In this document: positions 54,062 to 64,000 of the stretch, one piece after another
Layout of the letters: each line of letters begins with the position of its first letter
Position numbering within the stretch: the first letter of the stretch is position 1
DNA from: Saccharomycopsis fibuligera x Saccharomycopsis cf. fibuligera
Taxonomy: Eukaryota; Ascomycota; Saccharomycetes; Ascoideales; Saccharomycopsidaceae
Assembly: GCA_001936135.1 (NCBI GenBank)
Contig: CP012815.1
Location: forward strand, 806,001-870,000
Length of the DNA: 64,000 bases
Direction: 5' to 3'
Program-made: the position numbers and the translations under genes
The notes under the pieces: generated by a model
The model's input: only the letters and a program-made list of their open reading frames with translations
Told to the model about the DNA's origin: nothing
Database searches by the model: none

Positions 54062-54137
<76 letters not shown>

Positions 54138-56351
54138 TTCCAAGGCCATCAAGCTTCAAATTCCTCGGTTGGCTTGGAGAATGGGTTGCTTTTAGTTAAC
54201 AATCATATTATTACATCTCCAGAACTTCGCGCTTTATATCATCAAACTAGTAACTATTTCTGTATTCAAACTGCAGAAAAAGTGTATAATCGGATCAAGG
54301 CCCTTTTGGATCCAATGGCGGCCCATGCGCCGAAAATCACTAACTTGGTCAGTTTTCTCAAACGAAAGAATGATATTGGTGGCGGTAGTAGCATAGGTGG
54401 GTCAAGCAACAATGCTGGTGGGTTTGGTCATTCTGGTGGCGGTGGTGGCAATAACAGCAAATTCAAGTCATTATGCTTGGTATGTTCCAAAGCTGGCAAA
54501 ATAGATGTGCTTACTGTGCCCCCAAATTCCAACATCTTGCTCCAAAGGCACGATTTGGTGATTGTTGAAGGTGACAGAGGCAAAGATTTGGTGCATATTA
54601 TTGAACCAACCGTGGGATTGAATTTTGTGGTATTGTTGAATTTTTTGAAAAAAAGAGAGCATCTTAAATCAATGGGTGGAGTAGTGCCTATTGGGGGCAC
54701 TAATGATCCAAGTAATAGCAGCGCCAAAGGGAAAAATAACGGGCACCAATCTAACGGCGCGACTTCCCATGTCCATAGCACCGCAAATTACGTACAAGAT
54801 GACGAGCATGTTATTTCTTTACCAAGCAAACAAATTCTTAGATTTGCTTCAGCACAAGAAGTCAGCCAGCTTAACATTAAATTCAAGAGCGAAATTATTG
54901 CTTTTAAAATCGCGTTAGAAAAACTTAACCAAATTAACATGAAGGTTATGTCATCTTCTAACCGGAAATACAGCACTACTTCTAGTTCATCGCAATCCAA
55001 CAATAACAACAATGGCGCCTCTACCGCTAACGAGTCAAATAAAGGACCATTGAACATGAAGATTTTCAACTCTGAGTACCAGTTTGACAAAAAGAAGCTT
55101 ATCTTTTACTACAGTTGCGACAAGCGTAATGATTTCCGTGATTTGATTAAAGAACTTTTCAAAGTTTATAAGACCCGAATTTGGCTCTGTGCAGTGCTCA
55201 ATCCAGACGAATTCAATCCATATAGTCCACTGAATATTGCTAGCAGAAAAAACTTAGAGCTGGCAATAAGCGAATTTAATGCTAGTTCATATACGGGATC
55301 CTATTTTAGTGCTGCTGTTAATGCTGCTAGTATTGGTAATAACGGCAATAATAATAACAATAATCCAAAACTTAGTATTAATGTTCTCCCTGGCGAACAA
55401 CAAGAACATCATCATCAATCAGCGTCATTTTTGAATCAACCAGTTACTAGCATTGGTACTGTTAATAATAACAGTATGGTTTCTGCCACTGGGGATCTGA
55501 TATTTGGATATCCTGGAATTGGTACTGCAGCAGCAACAGCAGGAGGACGTGTTGATCGCAACAACAGCAGCGGCAGTAGTGGTAGTGGTAATTACCAAGA
55601 TGACAGCAAGAGTGTAACTACTATGAGCTCCGTCACAAACGCTAGCACGCTTGGAGGTAGCCTTTCTTCTGCTCCATCAACTGCAGATAGTGCAATCACT
55701 GGGTGGCCAAACTTACCAAATAGCTCAACATCAATAGGCTCTTTGGGTTCAACAAAAACCCCGACATTGATAGAAAGTGATCCAAACGTGGCTACTTTGA
55801 CATCATCGCCAGTTTCTTCATCTGCTGCTCTTCACCCACCACAGGCTTTTCAATGGCAGGCAAAGAATAATGCAGGCAATTTTAGTCTAACTTCTAGCCC
55901 AAGCCCTAAGGCAAGTGCAAGTCAGAGCAGTGCAAGCGCCAGTGGTAGTGGTAGTAATGGCGCTTCACCGACTTCAATCTCAACATTGAGTTCTGATGCT
56001 AATAACAACAGCCAGCAGGCATTATTGAAAAATGAAGGCAACAACTTGCATCACCATTATAGTAATGCGTTTGGCGTTCCAGCAGTAGCACCATTGTCAT
56101 TATCAATGGTGCCGGAAAGTCAAAGTCAAGCGCAACAACAAAATCAAATCCAAAACCAAAATCAACTCAACAAGATTTTCAACCAAAAAAGAGATCAGAT
56201 GTTGAAACACAAGTACCAGGAACGGATTAACAAGATCTTATTGCTTGATGAGAATAATTTGGAGTTTGAAGGGGTACAAGTGGATGATTTTCATGCAAGT
56301 AATTTGTTGAATTCGATCGAAAATTTGAAGATTGACTTGAACATTAATTAA
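51426..56351 (+). CDS. PSP1: PSP1-domain protein, Asn/Gln-rich
   Basis: 1641 residues from the first in-frame ATG at 51426. The N-terminal 920 residues are disordered and very rich in Asn, Ser and Gln, with Gln runs near residue 400 and a 25-Gln run at about 880-904. The PSP1 C-terminal domain is broken into blocks by Gly/Asn/Ser insertions. These are about 925-980 (RALYHQTSNYFCIQTAEKVY), 1012-1080 (LCLVCSKAGKIDVLTVPP, HDLVIVEGDRGKDLVHII), 1125-1175 (SLPSKQILRFASAQEVSQL) and 1221-1255 (KKLIFYYSCDKRNDFRDLIK, KTRIWLCAV). In S. cerevisiae PSP1 was found as a high-copy suppressor of DNA polymerase alpha and cdc6 mutants, and its biochemical role is not settled. The same fold occurs in bacterial RicT/YaaT. 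S. cerevisiae Psp1 is about 840 residues, so this one is twice as long. Confidence 0.82.
54063..54137 (+). repeat. CAG repeat coding a 25-Gln run
   Basis: 24 uninterrupted CAG codons followed by one CAA, in frame, in the PSP1-domain gene. Shorter Gln runs flank it from 54002. Confidence 0.95.
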
Positions 56352-56579
56352 TTAATGACGTCAAGATGATCCTTAGGCCTCAGCTATTATAGTTATTATT
56401 TGCCAAACGTTATAAATTGCTAGTATTGCTATTTATTGTTAGAAATGCTTTCTTTCCCCATAAAGCATTTCAACTGGTGCACACAGAACTATATCATGGC
56501 AATTTATCATTGCTGATCATTTGAGCTAAAGAATAATGAGTCTTAGCCATTCTTATATTTTTTTCCTAAATTTTTATTA

Positions 56580-56581
<2 letters not shown>

Positions 56582-56614
<33 letters not shown>
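56582..56614 (+). repeat. poly(T) tract, 33 nt
   Basis: Longest homopolymer in the window, about 230 bp after the PSP1-domain stop codon. Confidence 0.9.
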
Positions 56615-56616
<2 letters not shown>

Positions 56617-57128
56617 CATTCGTTGTTTATTTTTATTGCATGCTTTACAGAAAGATTATAACATACAAATTTAATTTACCAACAATTACGACGAAACGAC
56701 CAAACAGCATCATTATCATTATCATTATCATGAGCGAGAAAATACAAAAAAAAAAAAAAAGAAAAACAGACCAAAACCATAATTACGACTTCACTATTGT
56801 AATGCACTTCATTTCATTTTGTTAATTATTTTTACCAAGAGAGGATCTGATACAATAATACAACTTCTTTCACTTTTATTCTTTGCGTTCTCGCAAACAA
56901 AAGCAACCCTATTAGACGTTTCTTTGTCATTCGTTAATTTGATACATTTGTGTTGATTTTTTTTAGTGTTTTTAGTGTTCTTTTTTTATTGTTCTTGATG
57001 ATATTACTATTATTACGTTACGAAAATGTTTTATTTTTTTATCTTTTTTGTTCCCATTATTGATGATTTGCTTTGGAATTATTGAATTGTGTTTAATTTT
57101 TCACTTGCTGAATTAGATCATTTTTACC

Positions 57129-57129
<1 letters not shown>

Positions 57130-57212
<83 letters not shown>
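57130..57212. repeat. TTA microsatellite, about 27 units
   Basis: Perfect trinucleotide array of roughly 82 bp, non-coding, followed by TATACATA. It is the longest microsatellite in the window. Confidence 0.95.
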
Positions 57213-57214
<2 letters not shown>

Positions 57215-58093
57215 CATAAAGATATATACACTGGGGGCCAACAAAAATTTATCTTCAATCTTTTATTATGTTTTTTTTTTTTTTTTCTTTTTTTTTTTGC
57301 TGCTGTTTTTCAATAACTTGAGTTACTTTACTATACTATATATAATTGCTGCTGAATTTTGGCTGATGGTAAGTTTCATTAGTCTTATTAACGATTACTT
57401 AACGAAGTTTAACGACATACACTTTCTTTATACACTATTTTATTTTTTTTCGCATTGTTGTTGTCGCTCTTTTTGCTTTACATTTATCTCATGACTGGTT
57501 TCTATTTTTGCTACTATACAGAAGGAGTTATTCATATTATACCACATTTTTTTGACACATAATAAGGTAGAATCCTCTGTAATGCTTATAAAATTGTAAT
57601 TACACTTCTGTTGAGGTGCAGAGGTTGTGGCTTCTGCTAGTTAATTGTGGCAGCGGCACGCACCCCGGTAGCTGGCTTTCAACGCGGAGTCAAAAGTGTA
57701 AGAAAAACAAAAACAAATATATATGCGTAAATATATAAAGAAAAGTAAAAAACAGCGCGGCTGCAAAGAAGATAGAGATATCTGTACATACACGTCAGCA
57801 TCTGTTTCGATTGAGAAGCAGCAGCTAAAGTATTATTAAACACTAATTATCAATTGCTGCTTGTTAATTTGGAAAAAATTCACGGGTGATTTATGGATAT
57901 ATCTATGGATTGATCTAGTTTTGGCATTTTAGCAAGACATTGATGTGAATCACGCATACACTGTATAGTCATTAATCCATCAGCATTAACAACAGCAAAA
58001 GCACCAGCAATATCATATCCTACATCAAAAATTGGATGATAGTAACAGAAATTCAAAGAAAGTGAAACTCCAAGCAAGATTTATACTTAAATA

Positions 58094-59041
58094 ATGACCG
58101 CAACCTACATTAGAAGATACGTCGTCTCCAAGGAGTTCACCAAGTACATCAACGACTGGATCGTGGTAGTATTACTAGCACTTGAAGTTGCACTTATTGG
58201 CGAACGCACCAAACCTTTCCTTCGTGAATTTGCCATCAATGATCCAACATTGCAGCATCCATATGCAGAACATGAACGAGTCACGGCAGTCCAATGTCTC
58301 TTGATTTCATCCCTAGTGCCAATTTTCACGATTGCTGCCACTTTGCTCCTTTTTCACGGTCGCAATTTTGACGGTCGTCGCAGTAATTCGAATAACTCAA
58401 ACACACACTTATCAACGACAAACAATAATGGCACCAGTGGTTTAAATGTGGGGAAATTGGGCCATCACTTACACTTACTCAACATTAGTTTTTTGGGTCT
58501 TTTTTTATCGCTTACTTTAAATGGTGCCATTACTGATTTACTCAAAAACTGGATCTCTAGACCCCGTCCTGATTTCATTGCTAGATGTGGTCCTAAGTTT
58601 CCACCAAAATTTAACCATTCTTCTGAAATGCAGAATTACAACTTGAGCATCTGTACTGCCCCAATGGGCGAAGCAGTACTTCTTGAAGGTTTGAGATCTT
58701 GTCCTTCGGGCCATTCCAGTAATGCGTTCAGTGGATTGTTGTACTTGAGTCTATGGCTTGCGGGGCAGCTTAAGGCTTTCAAGCCACAGATGCCAGTATG
58801 GAGACTTCTTGTTGCTTTGGTCCCAACATTTATGGCTATTTACATTGCAGTGAGTCGTACACAGGATTATAGACATCATTTTGGCGATATTTTACTAGGT
58901 GGAAGTTTGGGGTCGGTTATTGCGGCGGTTTTGTATTTTAAGTTTTTCCATTCAATTTTCGATTTCAAAAAGTGTCATTTACCTTATGATAATGGTGAGG
59001 AAAGTGAAAATGATTCTGACTCCAGCTACTTGCCATTGTGA
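58094..59041 (+). CDS. Lipid phosphate phosphatase, DPP1/LPP1 family (PAP2)
   Basis: 315 residues with six predicted membrane helices. The three PAP2 motifs are intact: KNWISRPRP at 151-159 (K-x6-RP), PSGH at 204-207 and SR-x5-H-x3-D at 254-265 (SRTQDYRHHFGD). Family members dephosphorylate diacylglycerol pyrophosphate, phosphatidate and lysophosphatidate; yeast Dpp1 works in the vacuolar membrane. The segment DLLKNWISRPRPDFIARCGP is closest to Dpp1-type enzymes. CUG-clade yeasts carry several paralogues, so I give no number. A short Asn/Ser-rich loop at 95-115 is variable. All leucines use codons other than CTG. The first ATG, at 58094, leaves a normal N-terminus ending just before the first helix. 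Confidence 0.93.
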   Translation: MTATYIRRYVVSKEFTKYINDWIVVVLLALEVALIGERTKPFLREFAINDPTLQHPYAEHERVTAVQCLLISSLVPIFTIAATLLLFHGRNFDGRRSNSNNSNTHLSTTNNNGTSGLNVGKLGHHLHLLNISFLGLFLSLTLNGAITDLLKNWISRPRPDFIARCGPKFPPKFNHSSEMQNYNLSICTAPMGEAVLLEGLRSCPSGHSSNAFSGLLYLSLWLAGQLKAFKPQMPVWRLLVALVPTFMAIYIAVSRTQDYRHHFGDILLGGSLGSVIAAVLYFKFFHSIFDFKKCHLPYDNGEESENDSDSSYLPL

Positions 59042-60320
59042 AATAAAATCTTTTAGGCTTGGCATGGCTGTTTATCTCCGAGATTACAGAGACAGAAGCA
59101 CTGTACAGTGATTTTCTTACCTAACGGCAGAAGAACCCGGCTTTATAATACACGCAAATGGCAGTTTTTTCCTTTAATTTCAGCTTTGTTAATACTAATC
59201 GGTATTATTTATTTGAAACAGGCAAACACTTATTGTTGAGCCAGCCTTGGGAATCATGCCCATAGACATATGTGCCTATATGTGTAGCAGATATTTGTAT
59301 GTTATTTGGGGGTGTTTGGTTATTGTCCGGGTACCAAAATTCACCCCGTTTTCTCGAGGGCTGCTTCAGCGTCGCCCACCAGAATCCGAAGAAAAAATAA
59401 TATAAACCACATTAAACAATCACATACTAAAAGATAAAAAAAAAATAAAAAAAGGTTTCAGGTTTGGCGTTACATCAAGACAACCTCGTGGTTTGTTCAT
59501 ACTCATCAATCAAATAATTATCAATTCTTTACTCAATCTGTAAATATACAGTTATTTCACGGTTTAATAGAGGTACGTTGTTTTACGAAATTTTTGAGTG
59601 AGAGTTATTACTTGTTTGCGCGTGGTTGTGATGGGTTGGTGTTTTGCGCAGGCAAAGAGAGCGGCGAGGATTCTCATCTTATAGCATGATTATTGGCTTA
59701 TAAGAAGAGGTTAATGAGTGTGGGTTAATGGGATAAGTGGGTTAAAATCTTCAAATTTTTTGAGAATGTGCTTTTGCTTTTGTTATTTGAATTGTCGTTT
59801 GTTTGCTTTATTTTGAAACGGTGAGTCTGCGAGATTGTGGATAGAACAGCAATGAGCGTTAGGATATAGCGGCAAGTGGCAAACGGCGAATTGCAAACGA
59901 CAAACCGCAAAGCTAATAGCAGTGCTTGGTTTCTACCCACTTGGCTAAGTAGCGGGGTTTATCAAAAAAAAAAATTTTTGTTTGCTTTTACTTTTCTCCA
60001 TTGGGTATCTATCTCTTCGATAGTGTGATTTGGATTGGTGGAATGAGCATGAAAAGAATTGCACTTTATATAGATTGATATCGAGGAGCAGTATAGCTAC
60101 TGAAACCGCTCACGCATAACTATCAGATCCGAATTTTGACTTGCTTTATTTGGTTCTTTTAATTTTTCGATGCCGTCGTTCACAAATTACTCTGTCGATC
60201 CTCATCCATCATCCCTCAATCCTATTCATTTCATTTACTATATCAACAAGAAGACAAAAATGCTAACATTGTTTCTAGTGGCAATCTTAACTATATTAAT
60301 CAATCAATCTATCATACACC
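59042..60320. other. Intergenic and 5' leader of SMT3
   Basis: 1.28 kb between two plus-strand genes. The right half probably belongs to the SMT3 transcript and may contain an intron (separate entry). An A-rich run is at 59436-59453. No gene seen. Confidence 0.55.
59573..60278 (+). other. Candidate 5' untranslated-region intron of SMT3
   Basis: Donor-like GTACGT at 59573, a good branch point TGCTAAC at 60261-60267 and acceptor TTTCTAG ending at 60278, 42 bp before the SMT3 ATG. Splicing would remove an upstream ATG at 60260 whose frame overlaps the SMT3 start. The 3' signals are strong and the donor choice is a guess. Confidence 0.4.
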
Positions 60321-60617
60321 ATGTCTGAAGAAAATCAAGAAACTAAGCCAGAAGTTAAGCCAGAAGGTCAACATATCAACTTGAAAGTCAGTGATGGTAC
60401 TTCAGAAATTTATTTCAAAATTAAAAGATCCACTCCAATGAAGAGATTAATGGAAGCTTTCTGTAAAAGACAAGGTAAAAGCTTGGACAGTTTGAGATTC
60501 TTATACGATGGACAAAGAGTCAATGTTGATAACACTCCAGATGACTTGGATTTGGAAGATGGTGATGTCATTGAAGCTCACCGTGAGCAAATCGGTGGTG
60601 CTTTTGCTGCTTATTAA
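60321..60617 (+). CDS. SMT3: SUMO (ubiquitin-like modifier)
   Basis: 98 residues: a flexible acidic/Lys-rich N-terminus (1-20), then the ubiquitin fold ([48 protein letters not shown]). The mature end is the Gly-Gly at 92-93. The last five residues, AFAAY, would be cut off by a Ulp1-type protease before conjugation. SUMO is attached to lysines of septins, PCNA, transcription factors and many other proteins. The residues [10 protein letters not shown] match yeast Smt3 almost exactly. Codons are optimal, with no CTG among the leucines. An upstream ATG overlapping the start makes a leader intron likely. Identification is certain. Confidence 0.98.
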   Translation: MSEENQETKPEVKPEGQHINLKVSDGTSEIYFKIKRSTPMKRLMEAFCKRQGKSLDSLRFLYDGQRVNVDNTPDDLDLEDGDVIEAHREQIGGAFAAY

Positions 60618-61616
60618 ACCTAGGACTCTCCCAGTCTATCATGTTTGTTTAGCTTTACTATAATAAAAAAAAAACTCGAAATCTACTTTGAAAACTAAAG
60701 AAAAATTATCAAAAAAAGTAGAAAAAATGGAAGATTTTAACATGAAAAAAGACTGTCTCTTTTTTTGTGTTTGAATATTTCTCTTCTTTTATCTTTTGTC
60801 TCTATATTATCATCTGTTATATTTTAGTTTAACTTTTTTTTATCTTTTTTTCTTTTGTATCTTCTTTTTCACGTCTATTTTCCAATTTGTTTATTCTTTT
60901 TCTTCCCTTGTATTTCCAACTATTGTATTGTACTTCTTTTTACTATCATTTATTCTCTCTACGACCTGTCCCTTTATTTATAATAATAACAATACTAAGA
61001 ATATCTGTATTATTTATCGCTTCCACTTACTTGATCAAATTGAGATTCTCTAAAGCTGACAAAACGATATTGTTATATAATAAAAAGTTTATGTTAGTGT
61101 CTTTTTTTTGTAGTTAGTAATTCGTAAGAAATTTTGACGAACCACGGATACTGAGTCTGTAACGCAGTCAATGCTTGATACAGTAACAGGTAATATCAAT
61201 GGTATTGTAAAGTTCTTAATCGAGCAATGAACAGAGGTAACTGCTTTGAATCTAATACTCGGTACGAAGTGATTGAATTCAAAGGCGAAAGGCCTCTGGA
61301 TTTACAGTCATTCGATTTAAAGGACACTTTAGTCAATATATGTGTAAGGTAGTTTAGGGAAGCGATGAAAATCTCAGCACAATATACAGGTCTGTTGTTT
61401 TCATACTTATTTCAAACACATCCACCAGTCAGGATAGAGTGTGCTGCAAAAAATAACACGGTCACTATCGCATATTGTCTCCTGGCTATTGATGTGTGAT
61501 TCACATATCTATGTTCAAATTTTATACGGCGACATCAAAAATACGTCAAACCTGCCAAATATCAAATCACTTACTTCCTACCTACTTCTTTAATTTTACA
61601 AAAATTGATATTATTT

Positions 61617-61649
<33 letters not shown>

Positions 61650-64000
61650 ACAACCATCAGTCGTATGTGATGTGTGTCTAAGATACTGCTCAGGACTGGC
61701 TTGAAAAGAACAGCAAAGACTAAAAATGCAACAAAAGTTTAATCCCCTATATACGTTAGTGGAGGAAGGGTGGATTTTGGGGCAAAACATAAATCAGTGA
61801 TGGATCGCGTTTTTTTCTTTGCAATCGTCGTGAATGGGTAGAATCCAACCGATTTTTACAAGTTCAAGTCCAGAGTCAGTGATTGTCGTAGATAGCTTCT
61901 GAGACACCAAATCGTAAGTCATGGTTGTCAATGCTGAAGCCGCTCTTTGGCAATATTGATATCATTGACAACTGTTTTATAGATTATGAGAGAAGTCAAA
62001 ACAAAAAACTAAAAACAAAAAACAAAAAAATAAACGTCAAATGTGTTTTCGAAATTTATTTTAGCATATCTGGTAATCTAGCATTCAAGCAGTGGAGCAG
62101 AATGTCATATTTGAATACATCTATTCCTACTTTGCTACAGATAAGTACCGTTCGTAGTGAGCTAGCCCCCATTACAAGCTGTATTGACTCACTCAAATTC
62201 TATCGTTATAATTGTAACGGGATAGTACAACATTTGATATTAATATCATGAGTAGTCAAGTCAACTTTATTGGGTTCAATGTCAAAAATTGGTTAGAAAC
62301 AGCACTAAAACAATAATTATCTTGTCATAAAAAGACAACATAAGCGGAGCTAACATATTTAGCTCCTATTGCATTGCAAATCAATATAACGGCAACACCA
62401 GCCCTATGGCAGATCTTCATTTTTAAGTGCTGGTGCTGTAGCCACATTTCATTTTTCATTTTTCATTTTTCACCCAGTTGTGCTAATTGGTAGCTAATCG
62501 CAAATCGCTAATCGCTAGACATGAAGAAGTTGTCGCTAATCATTTGTGCTAATTTAGTTGAAATAATACCAAATTATTTAGAGTTCTTTTGGCACTGACT
62601 GGCGGTGCTGCTGGTAATGGTGTGTGTTTAAATGTGAGACATCTAAAAGGAACCAAGAATAAGGAAAAAGAAAACTAAGTAGAACTAGAACTAGAACTTA
62701 CAACTATAAGCAAAGAGACAGAAATCAGTATTTGAATTTGGTTGAGGGAATTTCAACATTGCAGAGAACTAGTGTTGGAGCCCCTGACCGCAACAATACA
62801 GTTTTATCGAATCACAAATGTATACCTATGGGCATAATAAATGTTTTTGATTTTGCCTTGTCAAGGGCATGGTAGCATTGGTGGCCGGTCTTGGCCAACA
62901 ATGTGTAATAATACATATAATAATTATAATAGTAGTCAAGCAATATTTGCGTGCCGTCTGTATTATGGTCCGTCTATAGGAACAATAAAATTACAAGTTG
63001 TTTATCGACATGCCACATTGTGAAGATTAATGACAACACCACCATGAAAGGTCAATCACCAATGTTTTAGTTCCTCATACAAAGTATTGGCTAAATACAA
63101 AAATACGTTTTGTCCTACAAAACACTTGAATCTCCCATATTTGACGAGCAAGTGCTGAAACAAAAGTTTTTATGAGTGCCGGCTAGAAAGAAATATGGCT
63201 GTATACTTCCTATACGGGCAGGTAATTTGGCCTTGGTAGGGATCACGTTGGACGCGTACGTTTCACGTATAGCGAAGTGCGATCTTTCATTATATGTCGT
63301 AGATTTGCACGGACTATGTTCATTACAAGAGCCGGGAATTAAGGCCTAGTAAAGTAAACAAAACAAATGACAACACAAAAAAAAAACTGTCGCGCTTGGA
63401 AATATAATGGCTGCAATTTCGCGTATATTTGGTTAATGTCATCATCATATGAATAAATCAGCAGCAACAATGCTGTTTATATAGATCTACGTGCGCAAAT
63501 GAAATAGCAAAGCTTGACGGGGATGTACCATACTTTCCATACGAGATGTTTGAGCTAAAACTGTTGATTATAGCATAGATGCTATAGTCGACTAACGCGT
63601 AGCAGAGAAAATTTCAGTATGGCAGTTGTGACCTGTACAGTTATTACCTGCCCTAAACCGTAGCAGATTGAGTTTTTATGTTTTTTTTACCATGAATCTT
63701 GCATCATACTGGGCCATGGATCTGGCTTTTGTTAATCTGCTTATATTACCTGAAAGTGCTTGAGTAAACAAGTAAATAACAAATAAATAAATAAATAAAT
63801 GATTTTGAGTCCCCGAGGAAATCTGCTTCTCAATTTAAGGTTCTGATTAGGGCATCGCGTTGACGCGTGTTTCACATAAAATGAGCACTGAACCGCATTA
63901 TATCGCATATCATCGCAGCAAGAGGCAGATAAGCACAACCGAAACCCAGCGTCTTCGATCATGATTGATGCAGGTGACTGCAGGAAGGCCCCCTGTGGGA
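60618..64000. other. Gene-free right end of the window
   Basis: 3.4 kb. T-rich SMT3 3' region up to about 61100, a TA repeat at 61619-61647, a TTTTTCATT repeat near 62450-62472, a GAACTA repeat near 62681-62698 and AAAT repeats near 63780-63800. Open frames are all below about 110 codons and show no family features. No tRNA seen. Confidence 0.6.
61619..61647. repeat. TA dinucleotide microsatellite
   Basis: About 14 AT units in the gene-free right end. Confidence 0.9.

Larger units (their letters stand above)
56352..58093. other. Intergenic with long low-complexity tracts
   Basis: 1.74 kb between two plus-strand genes. It holds a 33-nt poly(T) at 56582-56614, an A run near 56748, a TTA microsatellite at 57130-57212 and T-rich runs at 57270-57300. 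A minus-strand frame at 57880-58077 has no ATG at its start. No gene supported. Confidence 0.6.

Overview
The window is chromosomal DNA of a budding yeast. Every confident gene has a clear Saccharomyces/Candida-type relative, proteins carry Asn/Gln/Ser-rich tracts, and the confirmed introns have GTATGT/GTAAGT-like donors and (T)RCTAAC branch points. In-frame CTG is absent from the leucines of the two genes I checked codon by codon (SMT3 and the lipid phosphatase), which fits a CUG-Ser clade (Candida/Lodderomyces-type) genome. I cannot name the species from sequence alone. The DNA is unusually rich in 18-33 nt poly(A)/poly(T) runs and microsatellites.

Layout. 1-472: 5' end of a CLN3-type G1 cyclin gene on the minus strand. 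473-12316: an 11.8-kb stretch with no supportable gene. 12317-24559: three minus-strand genes, SLP1 (ER SUN-like protein), TAF2 (TFIID subunit with a very long basic tail) and MLS1 (malate synthase with a polyQ insertion). 25496-26844: IST1 (ESCRT-III regulator, one intron). 27677-30883: a CAF120/SKG3-type PH-domain protein. 32222-34627: SWI6-like cell-cycle transcription cofactor (minus). 35316-36710: a secreted proteinase K-like serine protease in four exons. 36919-37734: a single-pass SKG6-like membrane protein (minus). 39701-39883: a 60-residue COX26-like mitochondrial protein. 40585-41184: a secreted repeat precursor with seven Lys-Arg sites (minus). 44363-45892: an Ala/Ser-rich secreted protein (minus). 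48856-50007: SAM2. 51426-56351: a large PSP1-domain protein. 58094-59041: a DPP1-type lipid phosphatase. 60321-60617: SMT3 (SUMO). 60618-64000: gene-free.

Functionally this is mostly a set of unrelated housekeeping genes, as is normal for yeast. Two cell-cycle genes (CLN3-type cyclin and SWI6), which act in the same G1/S pathway, lie about 32 kb apart, and an MluI cell-cycle box lies upstream of SWI6. The accessory part is 35.3-48.8 kb: the multi-intron protease, the SKG6-like protein, the repeat-peptide precursor and the Ala/Ser-rich protein, separated by long intergenic stretches. The strongest candidate for something undescribed is the repeat-peptide precursor at 40585-41184. It has a signal peptide and a tandem 144-bp repeat, with Kex2-type KR sites followed by EAEA/EADA or EA spacers as in alpha-factor precursors. 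The two alternating predicted peptides match no pheromone I recognise.
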